Below, in pieces: positions 1 to 8,928 of a DNA stretch of 64,000 nt. The notes beneath the pieces are model-generated. The model was not told the DNA's origin and did not search any database. It worked only from the letters and a program-made list of their open reading frames with translations. Position numbers and translations under genes: made by a program. The number at the start of each line of letters is the position of its first letter. Position 1 is the stretch's first letter. Source of the DNA: Nonomuraea montanisoli (GTDB lineage: Bacteria > Actinomycetota > Actinomycetes > Streptosporangiales > Streptosporangiaceae); the NCBI RefSeq assembly GCF_013363975.1, contig NZ_JABWGN010000009.1, positions 372,001-436,000 of the forward strand, read 5' to 3'.

Positions 1-452
1 CCGAGGTGAACGCCCTTCAGGCGGCCGCCGTCGGCGTGCCCGTGGGGCTGCTCACCGGCGACGACGTCATCTGCGGCGTCGCCGGCAAGGCGCTGCCCGG
101 GGTACGCACGGTCGCCGTCAAGATCGCTCACGGGCACACCGCGGCCGACAGCCTCTCGCCGGTCGCGGCGCGGCGGCTGATCAAGGAGGCGGCTGCGGAG
201 ACCGTGCGCTCGGCCGGGGGGCTGCGGCCGGTCGAGCTGCCCGGCGTGCTGGAGCTGGAGATCGACATGCCCACCACGCCCGCCGCCGAGCTGGGCGAGC
301 TGGTGCCCGGCGTGCGCCGGATCGCCGACAAGACCCTCGCCGCCACCTTCGCCACCCCCAGGGAGGTGCTCGGGTGCGTGACGACGTGCTCCCACCTGGC
401 CGCCGACGCCATGATCGCCAGGATGGCCCTGTACGGCAGGCCAACCCGGTAG
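1..452 (+). CDS. dppA: D-aminopeptidase, M55 (DppA) family, C-terminal part, 5'-truncated by the window edge
   Basis: The reading frame is open to the left edge, so the gene starts outside the window and only about 150 C-terminal residues are seen. The opening stretch E-V-N-A-L-Q-A-A followed by GVPVGLLTGDD matches the family pattern in which an N-A-x-x-A-x-x-GVPV-GD segment follows the metal site. The N-terminal zinc ligands lie outside the window. M55 enzymes are decameric zinc peptidases that remove N-terminal D-residues from short peptides. The stop is 59 bases before the next gene. Its place ahead of an S12 D-aminopeptidase and a dipeptide importer is like the Bacillus dpp operon. Function is inferred from family and context. 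Confidence 0.82.
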   Translation, partial: EVNALQAAAVGVPVGLLTGDDVICGVAGKALPGVRTVAVKIAHGHTAADSLSPVAARRLIKEAAAETVRSAGGLRPVELPGVLELEIDMPTTPAAELGELVPGVRRIADKTLAATFATPREVLGCVTTCSHLAADAMIARMALYGRPTR

Positions 453-511
453 CCCGCAGGTTTGCCGCTCCGGACAATCGTTTCGAACCCGGACGACCAG
501 ATACTCGGACG

Positions 512-2077
512 ATGGATTTCGAGCAGGTAGAACGCGCCCTCGACGCCCTTCCCGGCCTCCGCCCCGACGGGCCGGGTCTGGCGGTCGGGGTCTACGCCGA
601 CGGCAAGGCGCTGCACACCGCGGTGAGGGGCGTGGCCACGGTCGAGTTCGGCGTCCCCATCGACTCCCGCACCCGCTTCGACATCGCCTCCATCAGCAAG
701 CAGTTCACCGCCGCGTGCCTGCTGCTGCTGGAACGCGACGGCAGGCTGAGCCTGTCGGACGACATCCGTGAGCACGTCCCCGAACTGCGGCTCGGCGTCC
801 CCGTCACGATCGACCAGTGCCTGCGGCACACCGGCGGCCTGCCGGAGTGGTACGGCCTGCAGGCCGTCACCGGCGTCCCGTTCCACCTGATGGACGAGGA
901 ACGCCTGCTGAAGGTGCTGGCGGGCGTGCGCCGGACCGCCTTCGAGCCCGGCACCCGCTTCTCCTACTCCAACACCGGCTATGTCCTGGCCGCCGTCGTG
1001 GTCCGGCGGGTCACCGGCCGGTCGGTGGCCGCCTTCGCCCGCGAGCGGCTGTTCGGCCCGCTCGGCATGGACGACACCGTCTTCCGCGACGACGCCTCCG
1101 TCCCGCTGCCGCGGATGGCCTACGGCTACGACGGCGCCGGCGCGCGGGCCGACACCCAGGAGAGCGCGGTCGGCGACGGCGGCCTGGTGACCGGCGTCGC
1201 CGACCTCGCCCCCTGGTTCGGCTTCCTTGCCGACGGCCGGGTGCTGGGCGCCGACGTGCGCGCCGCGCTGCTGGAACCGACCGTGCTCGCCGGCGGCGCC
1301 GTCCTGCGCTACGCCCGAGGCATCTGCCACCTGGCCGCCGGCGACCTCGGCGACCTCGGCGGGTACGGCCACGCCGGCGGCATGCACGGCTACGTCGGGA
1401 ACCTGCTCCATCTGCCGGAGCCCGGCCTCGGCGTGGCCGTGCTGACCAACCACAGCGGCCTGGACCCCGTCGGCCTCAGCATCCGCCTGGCCCGCGCCCT
1501 CGCCGGCCGGGAACCGGCGCACCGGCCCGCGCCCGCCGGCCGGGCGGGCGGCGAGGCGGCGCGGACCGCGCTGCTCGGGCACTGGCACGACGCGGAGACC
1601 GACGCCACGCTCACGCTCGATCCCGCCGCCGACGGCGGGATCGCCATGACCGGCCCCTTCGACGCGGTGCTCGCCCTCGGCGACGACGGCCGCTGGCGCG
1701 GGCAGGCGGGCTCGGCGGAGGTCTGGCTCGCGCCGGAGGGCGGCCGGCTGCTGCTGGGCCACGCCGGGTCGATCCGGTGGCCCCACGCGTACGAGCCGTG
1801 CGACCCGCCGGGGGAGGGGCCCGTCCCGCGGGGCGCCTGGCTCAACGACGAGACGGGTGTGCTCGCCGTGCTCGACGAGGGGGTGCTGCGCGTCGGCCTG
1901 ACGTTCCAGGCCACGGTCACCCCGGCACCCGCCGGAACGTGGCGGGCGGGCCCGTTCACCCTGCGCCTCGGCGCGGACGGCGACCTGCTGCTCAGCGGCT
2001 TCGGCCTGCTCGGCCTGCGCTTCGCCGCCCAGCCCGAGGGCACCGCCCCCGTCGGCGTCCCGAGCGGCCTGGTCTAG
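512..2077 (+). CDS. dap: D-aminopeptidase-like serine hydrolase (S12, beta-lactamase/PBP fold)
   Basis: 521 residues. The start is the ATG at 512; upstream in-frame starts lie inside the preceding gene. The three active-site elements of the penicillin-recognising fold are visible: S60-x-x-K63 (SISK), Y152-S-N154 and H287-x-G289. Length and motif spacing closely match the Ochrobactrum D-aminopeptidase (520 residues; S62, Y153, H287), whose C-terminal third forms beta-barrel domains. The C-terminal region here, about residues 330-521, is beta-rich and could be those barrels. No signal peptide is apparent, so it is probably cytosolic, acting on imported peptides with an N-terminal D-residue. A DD-carboxypeptidase or esterase of the same fold is the alternative. 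Confidence 0.8.
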   Translation: MDFEQVERALDALPGLRPDGPGLAVGVYADGKALHTAVRGVATVEFGVPIDSRTRFDIASISKQFTAACLLLLERDGRLSLSDDIREHVPELRLGVPVTIDQCLRHTGGLPEWYGLQAVTGVPFHLMDEERLLKVLAGVRRTAFEPGTRFSYSNTGYVLAAVVVRRVTGRSVAAFARERLFGPLGMDDTVFRDDASVPLPRMAYGYDGAGARADTQESAVGDGGLVTGVADLAPWFGFLADGRVLGADVRAALLEPTVLAGGAVLRYARGICHLAAGDLGDLGGYGHAGGMHGYVGNLLHLPEPGLGVAVLTNHSGLDPVGLSIRLARALAGREPAHRPAPAGRAGGEAARTALLGHWHDAETDATLTLDPAADGGIAMTGPFDAVLALGDDGRWRGQAGSAEVWLAPEGGRLLLGHAGSIRWPHAYEPCDPPGEGPVPRGAWLNDETGVLAVLDEGVLRVGLTFQATVTPAPAGTWRAGPFTLRLGADGDLLLSGFGLLGLRFAAQPEGTAPVGVPSGLV

Positions 2078-2197
2078 GGCCGTGTTGGCCTGCAGCACGA
2101 GCCGGGGCCCGCGGAGTTTGGCTGCCTGGTCAGTGAACGAGGGAGGTCGGGCTTCTAGCGTCCGACTATCCCCCCGCTCATTCTCCGAGGTGGTTCC

Positions 2198-3757
2198 ATG
2201 ACATCCGCAACCGCGCTCGCCAGGCTGGCGACGGGCGTCCTGCTCGTGCTGGCGGCGGGCTGCGCCGGAGCCCCGGGCTCCGGCGCGGCCCCCGACACGC
2301 TCCGCTGGGCGATGGGGAACGCCCCCAACAGCCTCGACATCGCCCACGGCTTCAACGACGCCTCCACGACCGTGCAGTTCGCCGTTCTCGACACGATGGT
2401 GGCCATCGGCCCGGACGGCCGGGTCGTCCCGCGCATCGCCGCCTCCTGGACCCACCCCGACCCGCGCACGTACGTCTTCACCCTGCGCGAGGGGCCCAGG
2501 TTCAGCGACGGCACGCCCGTCACCGCCGAGGACGCCGCCTACTCCCTGACCCGCCACCTCGACCCCGCCGTGACCTCCCAGGCCGCCAGCTACGTCACGC
2601 AGGTCAAGAAGGTCGAGGTCACCGGCCCGCGCACGGTACGGGTCACCCTCCGCAAGCCCAGCCCCACCTTCCTGGCCACCGCCGCGCTGGCCTGGCAGAT
2701 CGTGCCGAAGAAGCTGGCCGCCGCGCACCCGAAGGACCTCGGCTCGCCCGAGGTCGGCACCCTCGGATCCGGCCCCTTCAAGGTCACGAAGTTCTCCCTC
2801 GCCTCCGGGGTGACGCTGGAGCGCAACGAGCTGTACTGGGGGCCCAGGCCGGCGCTGCGCAGGATCGAGGTCAAGGCGATCTCCGACCCGGAGACGCTGC
2901 GCCTGGCCGTCTCCTCCGGCGAGGTGGACGGCACCAACGACATCCAGGCCAGCGAGACGCGTAAGTGGAGCGCCCTGCGCGGCGTCACGACCGCCTTCTA
3001 CCCGGCCAACCACATCGCCTACCTGTCCCTCGGCGTCCGCGAGGGCCCGCTCAAGGACGTGCACGTACGCCGCGCCATCGCCCACGCCCTCGACCGCGGC
3101 GCGCTCGCCACGCTCATGACCGGCGGCCACGGCGGCATCGCCGACCTGATGCTGCCCAAGCCGCAGATCACCGCCCTGTACGGCGACAAGCCGCCGCGAC
3201 TGCCCGCCCACCCCTACGACGTGACCGCCGCCAAGGCCGAGCTGGCCAGGTCGGCCCACCCCCAGGGCTTCACCCTGGCCGCGCCGTACGACAGCGGCAG
3301 CGACGACGTCAAGGCACTCCAGGCCATCGCCGCCGACCTGGCCGCGATCGGCGTCAGGCTCGACCTCCAGCCGCTGCCCACCGAGCAGTACCGGCAGCGG
3401 ATGTTCAGCCACCAGGACACCCCGCTGCAGCTCGTCGACCTGGTCTACGGCACCCCCGACCCCGGTGAGGTGCTGCCCGACCTGGTCAGCCGCGCCTCGG
3501 CCGGGCCCCAGGGCTTCAACTTCAGCGGTTACGGCTCGCCCGAGATGGACGCCCGGCTCGACGACCTCGGCACGCACGAGGGCGCCGACCGTGCCGCCGC
3601 CGTCACCGAGGTGCTGGCCGAGATCGCCGACCAGGTGCCGTACGTGCCGCTCTACACCAAGGAGGCCGCCGTCGCGCTGCGCGACAGGTACACCGGCCGG
3701 TTCGGCACCTGGACCGCCGACGTCTTCAGCGGCATCCGCCCGGCGGCCGGTGCCTGA
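2198..3757 (+). CDS. ABC transporter substrate-binding lipoprotein, dipeptide/oligopeptide (SBP family 5)
   Basis: 519 residues. A lipoprotein signal ends at the lipobox LAAGC with C22 as the lipidated residue. The mature part shows family-5 features: an N-terminal DTLRWAMGNAPNSLD strand and repeated R-x-YVFTLREG and F-DG-PVTAEDAAYSL motifs. It would capture peptides outside the membrane and hand them to the permeases encoded next. The ATG follows a GAGGTGG ribosome-binding site after a 120-base gap. Within the gap, GTCGG and CCGAC arms at 2146-2166 form a weak hairpin. The stop overlaps the next start as TGATG. Confidence 0.9.
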   Translation: MTSATALARLATGVLLVLAAGCAGAPGSGAAPDTLRWAMGNAPNSLDIAHGFNDASTTVQFAVLDTMVAIGPDGRVVPRIAASWTHPDPRTYVFTLREGPRFSDGTPVTAEDAAYSLTRHLDPAVTSQAASYVTQVKKVEVTGPRTVRVTLRKPSPTFLATAALAWQIVPKKLAAAHPKDLGSPEVGTLGSGPFKVTKFSLASGVTLERNELYWGPRPALRRIEVKAISDPETLRLAVSSGEVDGTNDIQASETRKWSALRGVTTAFYPANHIAYLSLGVREGPLKDVHVRRAIAHALDRGALATLMTGGHGGIADLMLPKPQITALYGDKPPRLPAHPYDVTAAKAELARSAHPQGFTLAAPYDSGSDDVKALQAIAADLAAIGVRLDLQPLPTEQYRQRMFSHQDTPLQLVDLVYGTPDPGEVLPDLVSRASAGPQGFNFSGYGSPEMDARLDDLGTHEGADRAAAVTEVLAEIADQVPYVPLYTKEAAVALRDRYTGRFGTWTADVFSGIRPAAGA

Positions 3758-4704
3758 TGGCCTTCGTCGCCCGCCGCCTGGCCGCCGCGCTGCTCCTGCT
3801 CGGCGTGCTGTCCGTGCTCACCTACGCGCTGCTGGCGCTCGCCCCCGGCGATCCGGAGCAGGTGCTGCTCGGGCCGCGGCCCTCCACCGCGGAGTCGCGC
3901 GCCGCCGTCCGCGCGCAGTACCACCTCGACGACCCGCTGCCCGTCCGCTACGCCGCCTGGCTCGGCGACGCCGTGCGCGGCGACTTCGGCGCCTCCCTCT
4001 ACAGCCGCGAGCCCGTCACCCGCGTCATCGCCGACCGCCTGCCCGTCACCGCCGGCCTGGCCGGCTACGCCATCGTCCTGACCCTGGCCGTGGGCCTGCC
4101 CGCCGGGCTGGCCGCCGCCATGCGCAGGGGCGGCCCGCTGGACCGGGGCATCACGCTCTCCGCCCTGGTGGCCCTCGCGATCCCGCCGTTCGCGATGAGC
4201 ATCCTGCTGCTGTACGGCTTCGCCGTCACACTCGGCTGGTTCCCCGTCTTCGGCGCGGGCGAGACGTTCGCCGAGCGGGTCACGCACCTGACGCTGCCCG
4301 CGATCGCGCTGGCCACCGGGCAGGCGGCGGTCGTCGTCCGGCAGATGCGGGCCGCCGCGCTCGACCTGGCCGGCCAGGACTACATGACGTTCGCCCGGGC
4401 GCGCGGGGTCGGCCGCGCCCACTACTGGATCGGCTACGCGCTGCGCAACACCGCGCTGCCCGTCCTCACCGTCGGCGGACTGCTGCTGGCGGCCAACCTC
4501 ACCGGCGCGCTGTTCGTCGAGCGGGCCTTCGGCCTGCACGGCGTCGGCGAGCTGCTCGTCAGCGCCGTCGGGCAGAAGGACCTGCCCGTCGTCCAGGCGC
4601 TCGTCCTGATGGGAGGCGCCGTGGTGGTCGCCGTCAACCTGCTGATCGATCTGGCCTATCTCGCGGTGGACCCGCGGGTGCGCCACGGAGCGGTGGCCGC
4701 GTGA
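3757..4704 (+). CDS. dppB: ABC transporter permease, DppB/OppB type
   Basis: 315 residues, hydrophobic, with about six membrane helices. The N-terminus (FVARRLAAALLLLGVL) is the standard first helix of DppB-type permeases, followed by the conserved APGDPEQVLLG region. The cytoplasmic EAA loop (DYMTFARARGVGRAHYWIGYAL, about residues 207-228) contacts the ATPase. The start overlaps the binding-protein stop by one base, and the stop overlaps the GTG of the second permease, so the genes are probably translationally coupled. Confidence 0.9.
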   Translation: MAFVARRLAAALLLLGVLSVLTYALLALAPGDPEQVLLGPRPSTAESRAAVRAQYHLDDPLPVRYAAWLGDAVRGDFGASLYSREPVTRVIADRLPVTAGLAGYAIVLTLAVGLPAGLAAAMRRGGPLDRGITLSALVALAIPPFAMSILLLYGFAVTLGWFPVFGAGETFAERVTHLTLPAIALATGQAAVVVRQMRAAALDLAGQDYMTFARARGVGRAHYWIGYALRNTALPVLTVGGLLLAANLTGALFVERAFGLHGVGELLVSAVGQKDLPVVQALVLMGGAVVVAVNLLIDLAYLAVDPRVRHGAVAA

Positions 4705-5558
4705 GCGTCATGCCCGGGGCCGTGCGCCTCGGCGGGCGGGCGCGGCGGCTGCGCCGGACCAGGCCGGGACCGGTGACGCTGCTGTCGGGCGGGATCCTCG
4801 CCCTGATGGCGGCCGCCGCCCTGTTCGGGACGTGGGTCGCGCCCTACGACCCGGCCGCGCAGGACCTCGCGCTCGGCGCGACGACGCCCGGCTGGGCGCA
4901 CTGGGCGGGCACCGACGAGCTGGGCCGGGACGTGCTGTCGCGCTGCCTGGCCGGCGCCCGCTCGGCCCTGCTGTGGCCGCTCGTCGTCGCGTTGGGCACG
5001 TGCGCGATGAGCACCTCGCTCGGGCTGCTGGCCGGCTACCGGCGCGGCTGGATCGACGCCGTCATGATGCGCGTGGTCGACCTGCTCATCGCGATGCCGG
5101 GCCTGCTCATGCTGATCGTCCTGGTGGGCGTGCTCGGCGGCGGCATCGGCTGGGCGGTGCTGGCGATGGCGGTGCTGTTCACGCCCGGCGACATCCGGGT
5201 GGTGCGCAGCCTCACCATGGCCCAGCGCGAGCTGGCCTACGCCGAGGCGGCCCGCACGCTCGGGCTCGGCCGCGCCCGGATCATGTTCAGGCACCTGCTG
5301 CCCAACATCGCGCCCACGGTCGTGGCGGGCGCGCTGCTCAGCTTCGTCGCCGCGCTGGTCGCGCTGTCCGGTCTGTCCTTCCTGGGCATCGGCCTGCCCG
5401 CCGGCACGCCCGACTGGGGACTGATGATCGAGGAGAACCGCGGCCTGCTCGACCTCAACCCGTGGGCCGCGGTGGTGCCCGCCGCGCTGGTCACCATCGC
5501 CGCCACCGCCGCCACCCTGCTGGGCGACCAGCTCTTCGAGAGGCTCTCCGATGCTTGA
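4701..5558 (+). CDS. dppC: ABC transporter permease, DppC/OppC type
   Basis: 285 residues from GTG 4701, which overlaps the previous stop as GTGA; an ATG at 4710 is an alternative. The long open frame upstream belongs to other reading frames. It has an N-terminal helix after a basic stretch (RARRLRRTRPGP), the family signature around HWAGTDELGRDVLSR, and an EAA loop with AEAARTLGLGRARIMFRHLLP. It forms the importer channel with DppB. Its last eight bases overlap the start of the ATPase gene. Confidence 0.9.
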   Translation: MSVMPGAVRLGGRARRLRRTRPGPVTLLSGGILALMAAAALFGTWVAPYDPAAQDLALGATTPGWAHWAGTDELGRDVLSRCLAGARSALLWPLVVALGTCAMSTSLGLLAGYRRGWIDAVMMRVVDLLIAMPGLLMLIVLVGVLGGGIGWAVLAMAVLFTPGDIRVVRSLTMAQRELAYAEAARTLGLGRARIMFRHLLPNIAPTVVAGALLSFVAALVALSGLSFLGIGLPAGTPDWGLMIEENRGLLDLNPWAAVVPAALVTIAATAATLLGDQLFERLSDA

Positions 5559-7338
5559 GACACGCGGCCTGCGGGTCGTCGGCGACCGAGTGCTGGTGGA
5601 CGGCGTGGACCTGGCGGTCGCCGCGGGCGAGACCGTCGGGCTGGTCGGCGAGTCCGGCAGCGGCAAGTCGCTGACCGCCCGCGCCCTGGTCGGCCTGCTG
5701 CCGCGCGGCCTGCGCGCCGAGGGGTCGGTCGAGGTCGGCGGCGCGCAGATCGTGGGCGCCGCCGAGCGGCTGCTGCGCGGCGTGCGCGGGCGGCGGATCT
5801 CGCTGCTCATGCAGGACCCCTTCACCATGCTCAACCCGCTGCGCACGGCCGGCGCGCACATCGCCGAGACCCTGCCCGGCCGGACGTCCCGGCAGGAGAT
5901 CGCCCGCAGGCTGGCCGAGGTCGGCATCGACGACCCCGCCGTGGCCGGGCGCCACCCGTTCCAGCTCTCGGGAGGCATGCGGCAGCGCGTCGCCCTGGCC
6001 GCCGCGCTGGCCGGCGACCCCGACCTGCTCGTCGCCGACGAGCCCACCACCGCGCTCGACGCCACCACCCAGCACGAGATCCTCGCGCTGCTGCGCCGCG
6101 TACAGGAGGCCCGCGGCATGGGCGTGCTGCTCATCACGCACGACCTGCGCGTGGCGTTCGCGGTCTGCGACCGGGTCGCCGTGATGTACGCCGGGCGCGT
6201 CGTCGAGCAGGGGCCGGGCGCGGAGCTGGCCGCGGCGCCCGCGCACCCGTACACGTCCGGGCTGCTGGGCGCGCTGCCGTCGGTCGAGCGCGCGATGGAG
6301 CGCCTGGTGGGCATCCCGGGCGCCGTGCCGCGGGCGGACGAGGTGGCCGGCGTCTGCGCGTTCGCCACCCGCTGCGACCGGGTCACGGCCGCCTGCACCG
6401 CGGCCAGGCCGCCGTTGCGCCCGATCGGCCGCGACCGGCTGACCGCCTGCGTCCACGACACCGCCGGGCCGGCCGGGACCGCCCGCCCGCCACTGCCCGA
6501 GACCGCGCTCCCCACCGCGCCCCCTGTGCTCCGCACCGCGCCCCCTGTGCTCCGCACCGCGCCTCCCGCCGTGTGCCCCGCCGGCCCGGCCGGCGACGAG
6601 CCGCTGCTGCGTGTCGAGGGCCTGCGCAAGCGGTACGGCGCCCACACCGCCCTGGGCGGCGTCAGCCTGCACGTGAACCCGGGCGAGACCGTCGGCCTGG
6701 TGGGGGAGTCCGGCTCGGGCAAGACCACGCTGGCCCGGTCGGTGCTCGGCCTCCTCACCCCCGACGGCGGCCGGATCCGGCTCACCGGCCTCGACGTCAC
6801 CGACCGCGCCGCCCTGGGCCCGCGCGAGCGCGCCCGCGTGCACCGGCTCGTCCAGTGCGTCTTCCAGGACCCCTCCACCTCGCTCAACCCCGCCATGACC
6901 GTCGGCGCGGCGCTGGCCGAGGCGACCGCCAGGGCCGCGCCCGGCGACCGGATCGGCGTGGCCGAGCTGCTGGAGCTGGTCGGCCTGCCCGCCGCGTACG
7001 CCGCCCGCCGCCCCAAGGCGCTGTCCGGCGGCGAACGCCAGCGCGTCGCCATCGCCCGGGCCCTGGCCGTCCGGCCCGCGCTGCTGATCTGCGACGAGCC
7101 GGTCGCCTCCCTGGACGTGTCGGTGCAGGCGCACGTGCTCGAACTGCTGCGCGGCATCGGCCGGGACCTGGGCACCGGGATGTTGTTCATCACCCACGAC
7201 CTGGCGGTCGTCCGCCAGGTCGCCGCCAGGACCGTGGTGCTGCTGAAGGGCGCGGTCGTGGAGGAGGGGACCACCTCGGCGGTCCTGGACGCCCCCGCCC
7301 ACGACTACACCAGGCGCCTGGTGGCCGCCGTCCGCTGA
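5551..7338 (+). CDS. ABC transporter ATP-binding protein with two fused nucleotide-binding domains (DppD-DppF type)
   Basis: 595 residues holding two complete ATPases. The first Walker A is GESGSGKS at residues 33-40 and the second GESGSGKT at 385-392. Each has an ABC signature (LSGGM, LSGGE) and a Walker B aspartate (LLVADEPTT, LLICDEPVA). The first domain ends with the oligopeptide-transporter C-terminal Cys pattern (CAFATRC...C). The linker carries an exact 21-base tandem repeat near 6520-6565, giving TAPPVLR twice. In Bacillus and E. coli these domains are separate proteins. It powers the peptide importer. Confidence 0.92.
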   Translation: MLETRGLRVVGDRVLVDGVDLAVAAGETVGLVGESGSGKSLTARALVGLLPRGLRAEGSVEVGGAQIVGAAERLLRGVRGRRISLLMQDPFTMLNPLRTAGAHIAETLPGRTSRQEIARRLAEVGIDDPAVAGRHPFQLSGGMRQRVALAAALAGDPDLLVADEPTTALDATTQHEILALLRRVQEARGMGVLLITHDLRVAFAVCDRVAVMYAGRVVEQGPGAELAAAPAHPYTSGLLGALPSVERAMERLVGIPGAVPRADEVAGVCAFATRCDRVTAACTAARPPLRPIGRDRLTACVHDTAGPAGTARPPLPETALPTAPPVLRTAPPVLRTAPPAVCPAGPAGDEPLLRVEGLRKRYGAHTALGGVSLHVNPGETVGLVGESGSGKTTLARSVLGLLTPDGGRIRLTGLDVTDRAALGPRERARVHRLVQCVFQDPSTSLNPAMTVGAALAEATARAAPGDRIGVAELLELVGLPAAYAARRPKALSGGERQRVAIARALAVRPALLICDEPVASLDVSVQAHVLELLRGIGRDLGTGMLFITHDLAVVRQVAARTVVLLKGAVVEEGTTSAVLDAPAHDYTRRLVAAVR

Positions 7339-7377
7339 CATGACCCACGAATCTCGTACCGGGAAAGGCACACTTGC

Positions 7378-8928
7378 ATGCACGACCTCATCCTGCGCGG
7401 CGGCACCCTGCACGACGGGTTCGGCTCGCCCGGCCGTACCGCGGACGTGGCCATCGGCGGCGGGCGCGTCACCGCGACCGGCCGCCACCTCGGGCGAGCG
7501 GCCCGCGTGGTGGACGTGGACGGCCTGGTCGTCGCGCCGGGTTTCATCGACCCGCACAGCCATTCCGACACCGTGCCGTTCATGGCCGGGGCACAGCCGT
7601 TCAAGCTGTGGCAGGGCGTGACCACCGAGATCGTCGGCAACTGCGGCTTCTCCTGCGGCCCCGCCACCCCGGAGTCGGCGGGCCTCATCCCCGAGGTCCT
7701 CGGCGAGCGGAGCTTCGCCACCTTCGGCGGCTACCTCGACGCCGTGGAACGGGAGGGCACGACCAACAACCTCGCCGTGCTCGTGGGCCACAACACGCTG
7801 CGGACGGCCGCCTGCGGCATGGACGCCGGTCTGTCGCCCGGCGCCCTGGAACGGATGGTCGAGCTGGCGGAGGAGGCGTTCGCCGCGGGCGCGCGCGGGC
7901 TGTCCAGCGGTCTTGAGTACGTGCCCGGCGCCTACGCCGGCACCGCCGAGCTCATCGCGCTGGCCCGCGCCGCCCGGCGCTGGAACCTCGCCTACGCCAC
8001 CCACCTGCGCAGCGAGAGCGAAGGGCTGGCCGACGCGCTGGACGAGGCCGTGGAGGTGGCGGAGGCGGCCGGGGTGCGGCTGCAGATCTCCCACTGCAAG
8101 GCGTCGGGCCGGGCCGTGCACGGCGCGTCGGCCATGCTGCTGGACAAGCTGACCGCCGCCCGGGCCAGGGGAGTGGACGTGCGGGCCGACGTCTACCCGT
8201 ACCGGGCGTTCTCCACGCTCCTGGTCGCGCTGCTGCCACCCGCGGCGTGCGAAGGCGGCGAGGAGGAGCTGGTCAGAAGGCTGGCCGACCCGGAAGAACG
8301 GCGGGCGCTGCGCGCGCTGGCCGAGGACCCGGAGCGCACGACCGGCGTCGGCCTGTGGCGGGAGGCGCACCCCGAGGACGTGCGGCTCCTCCGGCACGCC
8401 TCCGCCGCCGTCACCGGCCGCAGGCTCGCCGACCTGCTGGACGGCCGCGACCCCTGGGATGCGCTGTGCGACCTGGTCATGGCCGACCCGCGCGCCGACG
8501 GCGTCTTCCACACGATGCACGACGACGACGTCACCCGGATCATGCGGCACCCCCTCGTGTCGATCGGCTCCGACGGCGGACCGCCCGCCGGGCCGAGCCA
8601 TCCGCGCACGTACGGCACCTTCCCCACCTTCCTCGGCGCGTACGTGCGCGAGCGCGGGGTCGTGCCGATGGCCGAGGCGATCCGCAAGGTCGGCTCGGCC
8701 ACCGCGGCCCAGTTCGGCCTGGCCGACCGGGGCTGGCTGGGCAGGGGAGCGGTCGCCGACGTGTGCGTGTTCGACCCCGCGGCCATCGGCCACGACGGCA
8801 CCTACGACGAGCCGGGCACGCGCCCGGCCGGCGTCACCCACGTGCTCCTGGGCGGCCGGATGGTGATCGACGGCGGCGCGTTCACCGGCGGCCGGCACGG
8901 ACGCCTCCTGCGCCGGGGGCAGGCGTGA
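7378..8928 (+). CDS. N-acyl-D-amino-acid deacylase (D-aminoacylase), amidohydrolase superfamily
   Basis: 516 residues. It begins with the small beta-domain common to these enzymes, then the metal motif DPHSHSD with H60 and H62, and GNCG with C88, the cysteine that serves as a metal ligand in D-aminoacylases. SSGLEYVPG and SIGSDGGPPAG near residue 395 match the family. It hydrolyses N-acyl-D-amino acids to free D-amino acid plus carboxylate in the cytosol. The ATG lies 39 bases after the transporter gene. The stop overlaps the next gene as GTGA. Acyl preference cannot be read from sequence. Confidence 0.9.
   Translation: MHDLILRGGTLHDGFGSPGRTADVAIGGGRVTATGRHLGRAARVVDVDGLVVAPGFIDPHSHSDTVPFMAGAQPFKLWQGVTTEIVGNCGFSCGPATPESAGLIPEVLGERSFATFGGYLDAVEREGTTNNLAVLVGHNTLRTAACGMDAGLSPGALERMVELAEEAFAAGARGLSSGLEYVPGAYAGTAELIALARAARRWNLAYATHLRSESEGLADALDEAVEVAEAAGVRLQISHCKASGRAVHGASAMLLDKLTAARARGVDVRADVYPYRAFSTLLVALLPPAACEGGEEELVRRLADPEERRALRALAEDPERTTGVGLWREAHPEDVRLLRHASAAVTGRRLADLLDGRDPWDALCDLVMADPRADGVFHTMHDDDVTRIMRHPLVSIGSDGGPPAGPSHPRTYGTFPTFLGAYVRERGVVPMAEAIRKVGSATAAQFGLADRGWLGRGAVADVCVFDPAAIGHDGTYDEPGTRPAGVTHVLLGGRMVIDGGAFTGGRHGRLLRRGQA

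Noticed and set aside
128..3577. Very long open frame on the minus strand (over 1000 codons)
   Set aside because: It is antisense to the D-aminopeptidase and binding-protein genes, whose motifs are intact. Its translation is low-complexity Arg/Gly/Val/Gln with no domain. Several similar long shadow frames (for example 4656-7274, 5491-8898, 45551-48169) arise from extreme GC at third positions.
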